The notes under the pieces: model-generated | Databases searched by the model: none | Seen by the model: the letters and a program-made list of their open reading frames with translations, nothing else | Told to the model about the DNA's origin: nothing | Shown here: positions 24,171 to 31,650 of the stretch, piece by piece | Layout of the letters: the number at the start of each line of letters is the position of its first letter | How positions within the stretch are numbered: the first letter of the stretch is position 1 | Translations under genes and position numbers: made by a program | Assembly (NCBI GenBank): GCA_017544725.1 | Contig: JAFYDR010000338.1 | Location: 1 to 34,210 of the forward strand | DNA: 34,210 bases | Direction: 5' to 3' | Source: Kiritimatiellia bacterium | GTDB taxonomy: Bacteria; Verrucomicrobiota; Kiritimatiellia; RFP12; UBA1067

Positions 24171-25343
24171 CTACTTCCATCCTTCGACGACGGCACCGCC
24201 TTTGTTCCCCGCCGTCTTGTTTACGCGCTCTAGCGCCTTCAGGTATGCGGACTTGCAGTCCACCAGTGCCACGCGCACGCGCCGCGTGTAACCGGGGCAG
24301 CCGTTGGCCTGGGTTGCGCCGGACGCCAGAAACGCCTTGTGCGTCGAAAACCCGGTGTTCGTCCTGAGTTTACCGGTCTCACTCGACTTGTCCTCCACCT
24401 TTTTGAACAGCTCGCGGCACTGCGGGATGTATTCGTTCGCGTGATTCAGCAGATTTGCGTAGTTTCGCAAGAGCATTTCAACCTGTACGCGGGCAACTGG
24501 AGGGAGGCTGAGGCCATGATCCTTGAAGTACTCCCAGTCTCCGTTTATCGCGGTCACCGCCTCGTTGTAGTATTTCTCGAATTGCTCAAGATTCTCCTTG
24601 TGCACCTGATAAGACTCGTTCCGGATCGTGTAGAGGTAATTGTCGATCGTCCGGAGATCGCGGTCGAAAAACGCCTCCTTGTGGCATTGGCTGTCGGCGA
24701 ACTTGTCGAGTCCGGACGCGGCGAGCAACTCCGTTCCGGTGACGCCAACGGCCTTGTCCCGCTCCATCTTTTCGACGAGCCGCATAAACTCGCCGAATGA
24801 CTTGTCGAACTGCTCAAATGTCTTTGTGTGTTTCCATGCGTTAAACCGTTCGATGATCCGGTCCCAGTTCGTGTAACGCTGCGGGAGTTTCGTGGTCACA
24901 CTCCAGTCAACGAGCGAGGAAACCTTTCGGCGCGTGTTTTGATCGATATGCCGAAGCATCAGCGTCAGCGAGTCAAGTGTCTTCAAGCCCTTATCCTGAG
25001 AATCGTTACCGGTAGATTTCTCGGGCGGCGACTCAGCCCGCTTCACGTTCTTGACAAGCGGCTTCACGATGAACGCGAAAAACGTCTGCATCGTCTCGTC
25101 CGCCTCGGCACGTTGGAACACCTTCTCCTTTGCCGCTTTGTCCACCAGTACGACTGCCTGTTTGAGCGACGACCACAGTTCGTTATACTCGCGCAATTCC
25201 TTGCCGGTTAACGACATGCCACCTCCCCAAGTGGCATCGTCTATCGCCTTGATTTCCTCCTGCGACATCGTCTTGAAGTCTTTTGCCGTCGCAACCGCAA
25301 CCGCGAGTAACGAAACCGTCATCACCAGAATGTTCCTCATCAT
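24171..25343 (-). CDS. Exported helical protein of unknown function
   Basis: 390 residues from the ATG at 25343, which has GGAGG 6 bases before it; the longer frame to 25394 runs into the gene upstream. Signal peptide about 1-20 (MRNILVMTVSLLAVAVATAK). The mature protein is almost wholly alpha-helical and charged (many Lys/Glu/Asp, patterns such as FEQFDKSFGEFMRLVEKMERDK), with a Cys-containing C-terminus (CPGYTRRVRVALVDCKSAYLKAL). No known domain recognised. It begins 17 bp after the stop of the preceding exported protein, so the two form an operon and may work together in the periplasm or on the surface. Confidence 0.8.
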   Translation of the reverse strand: MMRNILVMTVSLLAVAVATAKDFKTMSQEEIKAIDDATWGGGMSLTGKELREYNELWSSLKQAVVLVDKAAKEKVFQRAEADETMQTFFAFIVKPLVKNVKRAESPPEKSTGNDSQDKGLKTLDSLTLMLRHIDQNTRRKVSSLVDWSVTTKLPQRYTNWDRIIERFNAWKHTKTFEQFDKSFGEFMRLVEKMERDKAVGVTGTELLAASGLDKFADSQCHKEAFFDRDLRTIDNYLYTIRNESYQVHKENLEQFEKYYNEAVTAINGDWEYFKDHGLSLPPVARVQVEMLLRNYANLLNHANEYIPQCRELFKKVEDKSSETGKLRTNTGFSTHKAFLASGATQANGCPGYTRRVRVALVDCKSAYLKALERVNKTAGNKGGAVVEGWK

Positions 25344-25360
25344 CGTATCCCTCCATTCTC

Positions 25361-26695
25361 CTAAAACCGAGGCGCGTAATCTTCCACATACCATCTGCCG
25401 CCGCCCTTGCGGATCAAGGTGTGCGGGTGCGGCGAACCGAGTTGCTTGCCGTTCGCATCATACGCCTTCGACTCCACCGTCGCCTCCTCAATCTTCTCGC
25501 CGCTGATCTTTTTCAGCGTCGCCTTCTGTTCATCGGTCAGGAAAAAGTTCTCGTCGTCGTTCTTCTCGTCGAACCCTTGCTGCACCGAGATTTTCGCCTT
25601 GCCGAAGGTGGCGTGGATGTACTCTTTGTGGAACCGCTCCTGGTGCAAGTCCCAGTGATAGCGAAGCAGATCTTCGCCCGCCGGAGTTTTCTGCCGTTCG
25701 GGATCGATGCACGCGCAGTAGAGCTTGTAGTTTTTCTCTTTGATCGCCGTCATGAAAATTTCCATCAGCCTTTCGGGCGTCACATTTTCGGGGATCTCCT
25801 TGACCGTGTACCAGCCATTCTTGATTTCCTCGACCTTTTCCTCACCGATGAATCGTCCTGTCTCCGCACCTTCCTTGTCGCGGATAGCCAGTACGCATCC
25901 GGGCACGTAGAGCGCGACCGGCTGCACGACCCATCCGTAATAGGCGTTGCCAACCCCGTCTTCGTTCGGACGCGGATTTTCCATCGTCACATCCACGATC
26001 TTGCCAAGCACCGTCCATTTCTCCACGTCTTGCAATCCGCTGTCCACATTCCGGCGGTAACGTTTTACGGCTTCGTAAGGCCCCAACCAGTCACGGGATG
26101 AAATCTGGAGAAAGTAAAAACCCGCAGACGGTCTGCCCGTGTGGATATATTCCCCGGACACCCCGTAAAACTGGTTCATCGGATACCGGATGTCATCGAG
26201 TACCACATACGTCCCATCTAGGGCATCGACGGTCACCTTCGCGGAGTCCGGTGTCGGGAACGCCTTCTCCAACACCTTTCCCGCATGTTCATCGAGCAGA
26301 CGTTTCCACTCCGTCTCGCCCAGTTTCGCAACGGTCTTGCGCAAGGCTTCCTCGTTTCGCTTGTACGCTGTCCACTCCGAGGCAACCTCCGTGTAGTCGC
26401 CCTTGGACTTCATCAACGCCGTGCGGACGCGCAGAAAGAGTTTCTCCACAGTCGGATCGTCGGGATACGCCTCTTTCAGACGACGCACACGAGAGACCGC
26501 GTCCTGCTTCGAGCGCCAGACTCTCTTCTCCCCGCCCTTCTGCAATTCAACCTCTTTCTCAAATTCACGGACATGATACTCAGCCTGTAGAATCTGCCGC
26601 TGTATCGTGCCGGACTCCACCGCCTGCTGCGCATGCACATAAAGACCAATCATCGCAACAGCTACCCACAATCCAAATGACTTGCACCAATTCAT
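25361..26695 (-). CDS. Exported protein of unknown function, helical N-terminus and SH3-like middle
   Basis: 444 residues with signal peptide 1-22 (cleavage after VHA). Residues about 30-150 are a charged helical stretch (REFEKEVELQKGGEKRVWRSKQDAVSRVRRLKEAYPDD). The middle, about 155-300, has strand-rich segments including TYVVLDDIRYPMNQFYGVSGEYIHTG, GFYFLQIS and YGWVVQPVALYVPGCVLAI. The C-terminal part (about 320-444) resembles small ligand-binding or NTF2-like folds (LMEIFMTAIKEKNYKLYCACIDP, then a final HTLIRKGGGRWYVEDYAPRF). That last resemblance is weak. First gene of a two-gene operon; AAAGGA site upstream of the ATG at 26695. Confidence 0.8.
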   Translation of the reverse strand: MNWCKSFGLWVAVAMIGLYVHAQQAVESGTIQRQILQAEYHVREFEKEVELQKGGEKRVWRSKQDAVSRVRRLKEAYPDDPTVEKLFLRVRTALMKSKGDYTEVASEWTAYKRNEEALRKTVAKLGETEWKRLLDEHAGKVLEKAFPTPDSAKVTVDALDGTYVVLDDIRYPMNQFYGVSGEYIHTGRPSAGFYFLQISSRDWLGPYEAVKRYRRNVDSGLQDVEKWTVLGKIVDVTMENPRPNEDGVGNAYYGWVVQPVALYVPGCVLAIRDKEGAETGRFIGEEKVEEIKNGWYTVKEIPENVTPERLMEIFMTAIKEKNYKLYCACIDPERQKTPAGEDLLRYHWDLHQERFHKEYIHATFGKAKISVQQGFDEKNDDENFFLTDEQKATLKKISGEKIEEATVESKAYDANGKQLGSPHPHTLIRKGGGRWYVEDYAPRF

Positions 26696-27095
26696 TCCGA
26701 ATCCTTTCCATTTGATGTTTGAATGATTAGTTTATCACAACACCTTCCAACAGGAAAGATGAAAAGTTCGGAAAGGCTGGGCGGCAAAGCCGCCCAGCGT
26801 GATAAGCGTGTTAAGCTGGTGAAGCGTGTTAAGCTAGCCACCAAGGAAGTTACCGGTTCGCTTCGCTCACAGTTCGGTAGTTGGGTGGTTGGGTAGTTTG
26901 GTAGTTGGGTGGTTCGGTGGTTAGGTGGTTAGCCCGCCGAGACGGCGGCTCTCCATAGCGGCTCGCGCAATGCGATATCTAGGGCTGGCAAGACTGGCGG
27001 CTAAACACCTGTCCCAATTGTCTCCATCGTCCCCATTGTCCCCGCTTTTCAGCCTCTCAGCTGGGCGGCTTCGCCGCCCTAGCCCCAGCCGCCAA
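26696..27095. other. Gene-free region with octamer array and nonamer repeats
   Basis: Contains AAGCGTGTT nonamers (26804-26837), the seven-unit GGTRGTTN array (26876-26931), a GGCTGGCAA/GACTGGCGG nonamer pair with CTAAACACC (26983-27005, shared with 23858-23882), ATTGTCCCC nonamers (about 27016-27042), and a GGCGGC-TTC-GCCGCC hairpin just past the stop of the next gene. No gene seen. Confidence 0.75.
26876..26931. repeat. Seven-unit GGTRGTTN octamer array
   Basis: Seven consecutive 8-bp units: GGTAGTTG, GGTGGTTG, GGTAGTTT, GGTAGTTG, GGTGGTTC, GGTGGTTA, GGTGGTTA. The + strand is G/T only, apart from sparse A/C, with many GG runs. Confidence 0.92.
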
Positions 27096-28313
27096 CTACC
27101 TCACCACATGCACGATGCGGAAGCCGCGAGAGCCTTGACTGCGGTTGTCATAGTTCGCACCGCCGCGCCTTCCCAGGCGCATGTCGCCAGCGCTGTTATA
27201 GAAGCAACCGCCGCGCACGACCTGCTGCTTGCCGTTTTGCTGGGTGCAGACCTCTCCATAGAAGTTGGTGGCGAGACGCTTATCAGCCCATTTCCAGTCA
27301 AGGCACCACTCCCAAACGTTGCCCGCCATGTCGTAGAGTCCCCAGTCATTCGGACGTTTGCTGCCGACCACGGCAGTATGATTATTGCTATTGTCAGAGT
27401 ACACCGCCAGCTGAAGAAGATTGGTGGCTGCATACCACGTACCATCGTTACAACGGTCGCCGAAGTGGTTGGCGCGCGCGGCGTATCCCCATTGCGCCTC
27501 GCTCGGCAGATCAAAAAAGCCGGATTCCTTACCCACAGCATCGCATATCTTACCGAGCCAAGAATCGGAGGCTGGCATGTTCGGCCAATAGACGCCCGCC
27601 CCGCGCATGTCGATGTAACAGACATTCTCCGCAGGATGCAGATCACGGTCGGCGTCGGTATAGAGGGTATTTGGATAGGAGCCGGTTATCTTCTTCCACT
27701 GTCCCTGGGTCACTTCGTAGATGCCGACGTAGTAGTTGTTGGTCAGCATCACGTTATGCGCCGGATTTCCGTCATTGTCGGTATTGTCATACGTCGCGCT
27801 GCCCATAGTCCAAACGACACCGGCAGCATCGATGAGACGCAACACCATGTAATCGGTACGGTAGATGTCGTTGGTGACGGGACCGTAGGGCAGATCGTCG
27901 GCGGAGACGTGGTAGCTGATGCCGTTCGTGCCGGAGAGATCGACCAGCATGTAGAGCGGCGGACGGTCAAGCGACCAAGCCGTGACTTTCACCGTCACGG
28001 AGTTGTCGCGAATCCGCTGGTCCGGCCAGGACTTCTCCACGTCCCAGCGAATGGTCTTGAGGTTCTGCGCGTCCGGCTGGACGGTGCAGTTGACATCGCC
28101 GGAGAGGTAACGGATGTTGGTGCTACCGATAGAAGTGCCGTTGGTCAGCACGTCCATCGTGATGACAGCGGGTGCTCCCGTGAGCCGATACCGGACCGTG
28201 ACCTCGCGGCTGAGCGGAGTGATCTGCGAGAAGGTAGTCTCCGAAACCTGCGGCGTGGCGGCAAAGGCGAGCGCGGGCAGGATGGAAAGGAAGGCGAGAG
28301 AAATGCGTTTCAT
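27096..28313 (-). CDS. Exported Ig-like plus FGE-like (SUMF1 family) protein, paralogue 1
   Basis: 405 residues. Signal peptide 1-18 (cleavage near AFA). A beta-sandwich domain (about 22-115) ends with DRPPLYMLVDLSG, a block shared with paralogue 2. The FGE-like domain (about 165-405) has NNYYVGIYEVTQGQW, LPSEAQWGYAARA (269-281), GLYDMAGNVWEW (326-337) and VVRGGCFYN (365-373), ending GSRGFRIVHVV. In true formylglycine-generating enzyme two cysteines lie 3 and 8 residues after the GGS serine; here those positions are Asn373 and Met378, so copper-dependent sulfatase activation is unlikely. The C-type-lectin-like fold is then more likely used for ligand binding. AAAGGAG upstream of the ATG. Last gene of a three-gene operon. 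Confidence 0.88.
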   Translation of the reverse strand: MKRISLAFLSILPALAFAATPQVSETTFSQITPLSREVTVRYRLTGAPAVITMDVLTNGTSIGSTNIRYLSGDVNCTVQPDAQNLKTIRWDVEKSWPDQRIRDNSVTVKVTAWSLDRPPLYMLVDLSGTNGISYHVSADDLPYGPVTNDIYRTDYMVLRLIDAAGVVWTMGSATYDNTDNDGNPAHNVMLTNNYYVGIYEVTQGQWKKITGSYPNTLYTDADRDLHPAENVCYIDMRGAGVYWPNMPASDSWLGKICDAVGKESGFFDLPSEAQWGYAARANHFGDRCNDGTWYAATNLLQLAVYSDNSNNHTAVVGSKRPNDWGLYDMAGNVWEWCLDWKWADKRLATNFYGEVCTQQNGKQQVVRGGCFYNSAGDMRLGRRGGANYDNRSQGSRGFRIVHVVR

Positions 28314-28339
28314 AGCTGTGTTTCTCCTTTCAAAGTCGG

Positions 28340-29686
28340 TTATTCATTCGGCAGGGTGAGCGCCACGCGGAAACCGCGCGAACCGTTCCAGTTTGTATTG
28401 GGAGCAGCCGTACCACGGAATGCGGGACGGATGTCGCGGTTGCCGGTGTAGTAGCAACCTCCGCGAACGACGATGTGATTGCCGCCACTCAAGTCCGCCT
28501 CGGAAATGCCGGGTATCTCGCCGTGCGTATTAGCGGAGATGTCGGTTTTCCCGGGGTCGAGTACCCACTCCCAGACATTGCCGATGGTATCGTAGAGATC
28601 CCAGTCGTTCGGCTTATAGCTACCGACCACGGCGGTACCGCGGTTCACGCCATACCCCTCGGCGTTTTCCACCTTGTTCGTTTTATCTCCATCGATAACC
28701 TGGATTGTCGGCGTTCCGCTGCACCCACTGTTACCGTTATACCGGACGTATGTATTATAGGCATTACCGAGCAGCAGCATTCCGTTCCCCGTACGGTTCC
28801 CGTAATGCCCGGCACGCGCGGCGTATTCCCACTGCGCCTCGCTCGGCAAATCCAGCTTTACACCGGTAAAGGCGCGCGCCTTGCCGAGGAAAGAACCCGC
28901 GGCGGGATCGGCGGGCCAGTAGCAACCGCTACCGCGAATATCGTTGAACATAACGTTCTCCACGGGACGGTAGGTGCGCTCATCGGTGAACAGTCCCTTC
29001 CACCCCCTTGCAATGTTCCACCACTGTTGCTGCGTCACCTCGAAGACCCCAATGTAGTAGTTATTGGTCAGCGTCACCTCGTGCAGCTTTTCCCTTGGAA
29101 ACTGGTAAAGCCGATCGCTGGCGTTGTTGGGACTGGCTGGCGCGTTGGTCGCCGTCCCCATCTGCCAGGTGACGCCACGCGCATCAATGCGCCGCATCAC
29201 GAGGCGGTCGGCGCGATAGACGTCGGACGAGAGTCCGCCAAAGGGGAGGAACTCCGTATCAGTGTAGTATGTCACGTTCGACTTGGTGCAGAGATCGACC
29301 ACCATGTACAGCGGCGGACGGTCTTGAGGCAGGGCGGTAAGGCGGTAGGTCACCTCGCCCGCACCGGTCTGGTGTCCCGGCCAGTCGAGTCCGGGATACC
29401 AGCGGACGGTGCGGTTCTCGCCCGGCTGGACGAGGCGGTTGACGTCGCCGGAGACGCGTTGGATGTTGGCACCACCGATGGAGACGCCGTTGGTCAGCAC
29501 GTCGAAGAGGACGATGCCGGGCGCGTCGTCAAGCGTGTAGGTCAGAACGACGCTGGAGGGCGGACCGTCCAGCTCCTGCGTACCGGTGACGGTCAGGACG
29601 GGCGACACGGCGGCGAGGCAGAACGCGGGGAACGCCAGCACCAGCGCGGATGCCCGGAGATTCGAGAGAAACGGATACAGCTTCAT
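28340..29686 (-). CDS. Exported Ig-like plus FGE-like protein, paralogue 2
   Basis: 448 residues, GAAAGGAAA site before the ATG at 29686. Signal peptide about 1-25 (PAFCLAA). Ig-like region (about 30-120) with LTNGVSIGGANIQRVSGDVN, matching the same phrase in paralogue 1 (LTNGTSIGSTNIRYLSGDVN), then DRPPLYMVVDLC. FGE-like domain with NNYYIGVFEVTQQQW, LPSEAQWEYAARA (280-292), LYDTIGNVWEW (364-374) and VVRGGCYYTGNRDIRP (407-422). The FGE catalytic cysteine positions hold Thr414 and Ile419. C-terminus GSRGFRVALTLPNE. It begins 22 bp after paralogue 3 and is followed 26 bp later by paralogue 1. Confidence 0.88.
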   Translation of the reverse strand: MKLYPFLSNLRASALVLAFPAFCLAAVSPVLTVTGTQELDGPPSSVVLTYTLDDAPGIVLFDVLTNGVSIGGANIQRVSGDVNRLVQPGENRTVRWYPGLDWPGHQTGAGEVTYRLTALPQDRPPLYMVVDLCTKSNVTYYTDTEFLPFGGLSSDVYRADRLVMRRIDARGVTWQMGTATNAPASPNNASDRLYQFPREKLHEVTLTNNYYIGVFEVTQQQWWNIARGWKGLFTDERTYRPVENVMFNDIRGSGCYWPADPAAGSFLGKARAFTGVKLDLPSEAQWEYAARAGHYGNRTGNGMLLLGNAYNTYVRYNGNSGCSGTPTIQVIDGDKTNKVENAEGYGVNRGTAVVGSYKPNDWDLYDTIGNVWEWVLDPGKTDISANTHGEIPGISEADLSGGNHIVVRGGCYYTGNRDIRPAFRGTAAPNTNWNGSRGFRVALTLPNE

Positions 29687-29708
29687 AGTCAGGTTTCCTT
29701 TCTTCCGG

Positions 29709-31214
29709 TTACTTGATCATCAGGATCGAACCTTGCCACTTGATCGAAATCAGCGGTCCGCCGGGCGAGACCCCCTCTGCGGAAAGCAGCGTGTCGAGTG
29801 TCGTTTCGTCGGAAAGCATCGAGGAGGACGACGCCACGTCGAACAGCTCCGGATCGGTCGTGAACGAGGAAGCGGGCGTGAACGGACGCGCCTCGGTGTA
29901 GGGCGTCGCCAGCACCTCCTGGCCCGGCAACATCAGGCAGATGCGGAATCCGCACTTGCCGTTGGCGTTTTTGTCGTTGGCGGAATTTGTACCGCGCTGC
30001 GCGGGACGGCAACCGCCACCGGTCGTGTAGTAGCAGCCGCCGCGCACGATCATGCTGTTGTTGGCGTTACGGTTCGACGGCTCGACCACCTGCCCGTAGG
30101 CGTTACCGGTGATGTTGTTCTGGTTCACGTCCAACGTCCATTCCCAAACGTTACCCGCCATGTCGTAGAGTCCCCAGTCGTTCGGCTTCTTGCCCCCGAC
30201 GTTTGTTGCGGGTCCTACCATATTCCGCCACCAGGCCATTTGGTCGAGATTGGGATCTTGGTTTTTGCCGAGCGTGGAGGCGATCGGGGAACCGTCGCCC
30301 CAATACCCGCTGTAGTGTCCGGCACGTGCGGCGAACTCCCACTGCGACTCGCTCGGCAGATCGAAGTCGAAGCCGGTGTACGCACGGAGCTTCCCGAGGA
30401 ACGAATCGGCCAGTGGCGCGTCTGGCCAGTAGCAATGGTACCCGCGAATCTCATCGTGGGAGATGGATGCGATCGGCAGCGGGTCGCAGGCAATCCATCC
30501 AGGATCTGGACGGATGAAGATGTTCGTCCCGTCGATGAAAAGCCACTGGTATTTCGTCAACTCGAAAACACCCATGTAGTAGTCGTTCGTCATCGTGACG
30601 TAGTGGCTCGCTTCGCGCGAACTGTCCCGCGCCGGCTCGTCCGAAAGGGAACCCATCAGCCAACGGACATTCGCCGCGTTGATGCGGCGGAGCAACAGAT
30701 GGTGTTCGACGTAGAGTCCCCCATACGGACCGCTCACCGCGCAGCCACCGGGAAGGGCGTTGGACGAAGTGTAGTATCGGACCTCCTTGTTCTCCAGATC
30801 GTAGTCCATGTAGGCCGGAGGATCGTTCGTCTTCCACGCATTGACGATGAGACGGAGGTTGGAGAGGTCGCCCGGATCCGTTCCCAAGTCATCACGCGCC
30901 CACCACGTCGCCGTGTGGGTGGTACCGCCCGCCTCGATGATGCGGTTGACGTCACCCTCGACGCGACGCACGTAAAGCCCGCTCTCGCCGATCAAGGTGC
31001 CACCAAGCGAGGCGTCCAGCGTAACAACCGCCGGCTCATCGCCGTCCAGCGTGTACGTCACCGTCACGCTCCCGTCCCCGTTCGGGACGAACGACGCTGC
31101 CGTGACCGACGGGTCAACGGCGAAAACCTCAAAGCCTGTGAAGGCAAGCAGGGAGAGAATGAATACCCCCCCCTGCACCCCACGCCAAAGGGCGCATCTG
31201 GCAGGATTGCTCAT
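29709..31214 (-). CDS. Exported Ig-like plus FGE-like protein, paralogue 3, with extra C-terminal tail
   Basis: 501 residues, TAGGAG site 8 bases before the ATG at 31214. Signal peptide about 1-32 (VFILSLLAFTGFEVFA). Ig-like region (about 35-128), then FGE-like domain with NDYYMGVFELTKYQW, LPSESQWEFAARA (286-298), GLYDMAGNVWEW (348-359) and VRGGCYYTTGGGCRP (390-404). Position +3 from Cys394 is Thr397, but Cys402 aligns with the second FGE cysteine, so only one of the pair remains. After CGFRICLMLPG (421-431) comes a 70-residue Ser/Thr/Leu-rich tail ending QGSILMIK that the two paralogues lack. First gene of the operon, so the others may have arisen from it, or it may have gained the tail for attachment. 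Confidence 0.88.
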   Translation of the reverse strand: MSNPARCALWRGVQGGVFILSLLAFTGFEVFAVDPSVTAASFVPNGDGSVTVTYTLDGDEPAVVTLDASLGGTLIGESGLYVRRVEGDVNRIIEAGGTTHTATWWARDDLGTDPGDLSNLRLIVNAWKTNDPPAYMDYDLENKEVRYYTSSNALPGGCAVSGPYGGLYVEHHLLLRRINAANVRWLMGSLSDEPARDSSREASHYVTMTNDYYMGVFELTKYQWLFIDGTNIFIRPDPGWIACDPLPIASISHDEIRGYHCYWPDAPLADSFLGKLRAYTGFDFDLPSESQWEFAARAGHYSGYWGDGSPIASTLGKNQDPNLDQMAWWRNMVGPATNVGGKKPNDWGLYDMAGNVWEWTLDVNQNNITGNAYGQVVEPSNRNANNSMIVRGGCYYTTGGGCRPAQRGTNSANDKNANGKCGFRICLMLPGQEVLATPYTEARPFTPASSFTTDPELFDVASSSSMLSDETTLDTLLSAEGVSPGGPLISIKWQGSILMIK

Positions 31215-31231
31215 AACAAACTCCTATCGTT

Positions 31232-31247
31232 AGAATACTAGCATTCT
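31232..31247. promoter_or_regulatory. Near-perfect 16-bp palindrome in the leader of the FGE-like operon
   Basis: AGAATACTAGCATTCT is an inverted repeat with a single unpaired central position pair. It lies between the presumed transcription start (about 31251) and the ribosome site, a typical place for a repressor operator. Confidence 0.45.
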
Positions 31248-31257
31248 TACGGGGACT

Positions 31258-31286
31258 AGCGTAGGTTTTCTACCACCGCTTGTCAA
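31258..31286 (-). promoter_or_regulatory. Promoter of the FGE-like operon
   Basis: A perfect TTGACA -35 (31286-31281), a 17-bp spacer and a weaker TACGCT -10 (31263-31258) on the minus strand, 43 bp upstream of the ATG at 31214. Confidence 0.55.
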
Positions 31287-31313
31287 GCCTGATTTTCCGC
31301 GTCCCTGACATCC

Positions 31314-31447
31314 GGGCGCATCTGCGTATTTCACCGTCGTCTTTTGAAAATGAAAACAACAGAAACAACAACTTCGCTGCGCGAAGTAGTGACGAGTGAC
31401 GAATGACGAGTGACGAGAGGCGGTAGTTTCCAAAGTTATCCTCATGG
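31314..31447 (-). repeat. Dispersed approximately 125-bp element, copy 2
   Basis: Read on the minus strand it matches 13689-13813 nearly base for base over about 125 bp, with three instead of two CTCGTCA-type heptamers and the hairpin ACTTCGC-GCA-GCGAAGT. It ends about 28 bp upstream of the TTGACA of the FGE-like operon and points toward that operon. Confidence 0.88.
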
Positions 31448-31563
31448 ACGTTCCTGCGCTCAATAGATGATCCCATAAAGGCAACGGGACAATGATACCA
31501 AATGATTGTCGCGGTAAAGGCAAAGGAGAGGTGATGCGCGGACCGGTTGGTCCACCACCTAAA

Positions 31564-31581
31564 AGCCAGTAGCTGAAAGCT
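31564..31581. repeat. AGCTNNN heptamer array (three units, one AGCC)
   Basis: AGCC at 31564 and AGCT at 31571 and 31578, exact 7-bp period, about 70 bp upstream of the U32 gene. Confidence 0.75.
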
Positions 31582-31633
31582 ACTTCCTCTAAAAAGCCTT
31601 CTCTTCATGCTGGTTTCCTATCCGCCGAACCGC

Positions 31634-31639
31634 TATACT
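31634..31639 (+). promoter_or_regulatory. Candidate -10 element immediately before the U32 gene
   Basis: TATACT 11 bases before the ATG at 31651, with no clear -35 and no ribosome site between it and the ATG. If used, the transcript would have only about 5 leader bases. Confidence 0.3.
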
Positions 31640-31650
31640 ATTCAGCCGTT

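Larger units (their letters stand above)
31287..31610. other. Gene-free region with dispersed element and AGCTNNN array
   Basis: Between the FGE-like operon promoter (-) and the U32 gene (+). It holds the dispersed element copy 2 (31314-31447) and an AGCTNNN array (31564-31581). No gene seen. Confidence 0.75.

Noticed and set aside
24269-24285. Sigma-54 promoter-like TGGCAC...TGC on the minus strand
   Set aside because: GG-to-GC spacing is 9 not 10, and it lies inside a coding region with no gene downstream to serve. Other TGGCAC hits in the window lack the -12 part.
27096-31214. FGE-like C-termini (RGGC...GFR) as variable repeats of a diversity-generating retroelement
   Set aside because: Such variable proteins share this fold and ending, but no reverse transcriptase or template repeat is in the window, and the three copies differ at silent as well as adenine-type positions, as in old paralogues.
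29586-31241. 551-codon open frame on the plus strand, opposite paralogue 3
   Set aside because: Antisense shadow of a gene with clear domains; Arg/Val/His-rich composition, no recognisable motifs and no ribosome site. The same holds for plus-strand frames at 9799-11145, 2100-3410, 4059-5009, 5923-6771, 11320-12003, 19142-20113, 26925-28451 and 28475-29716.
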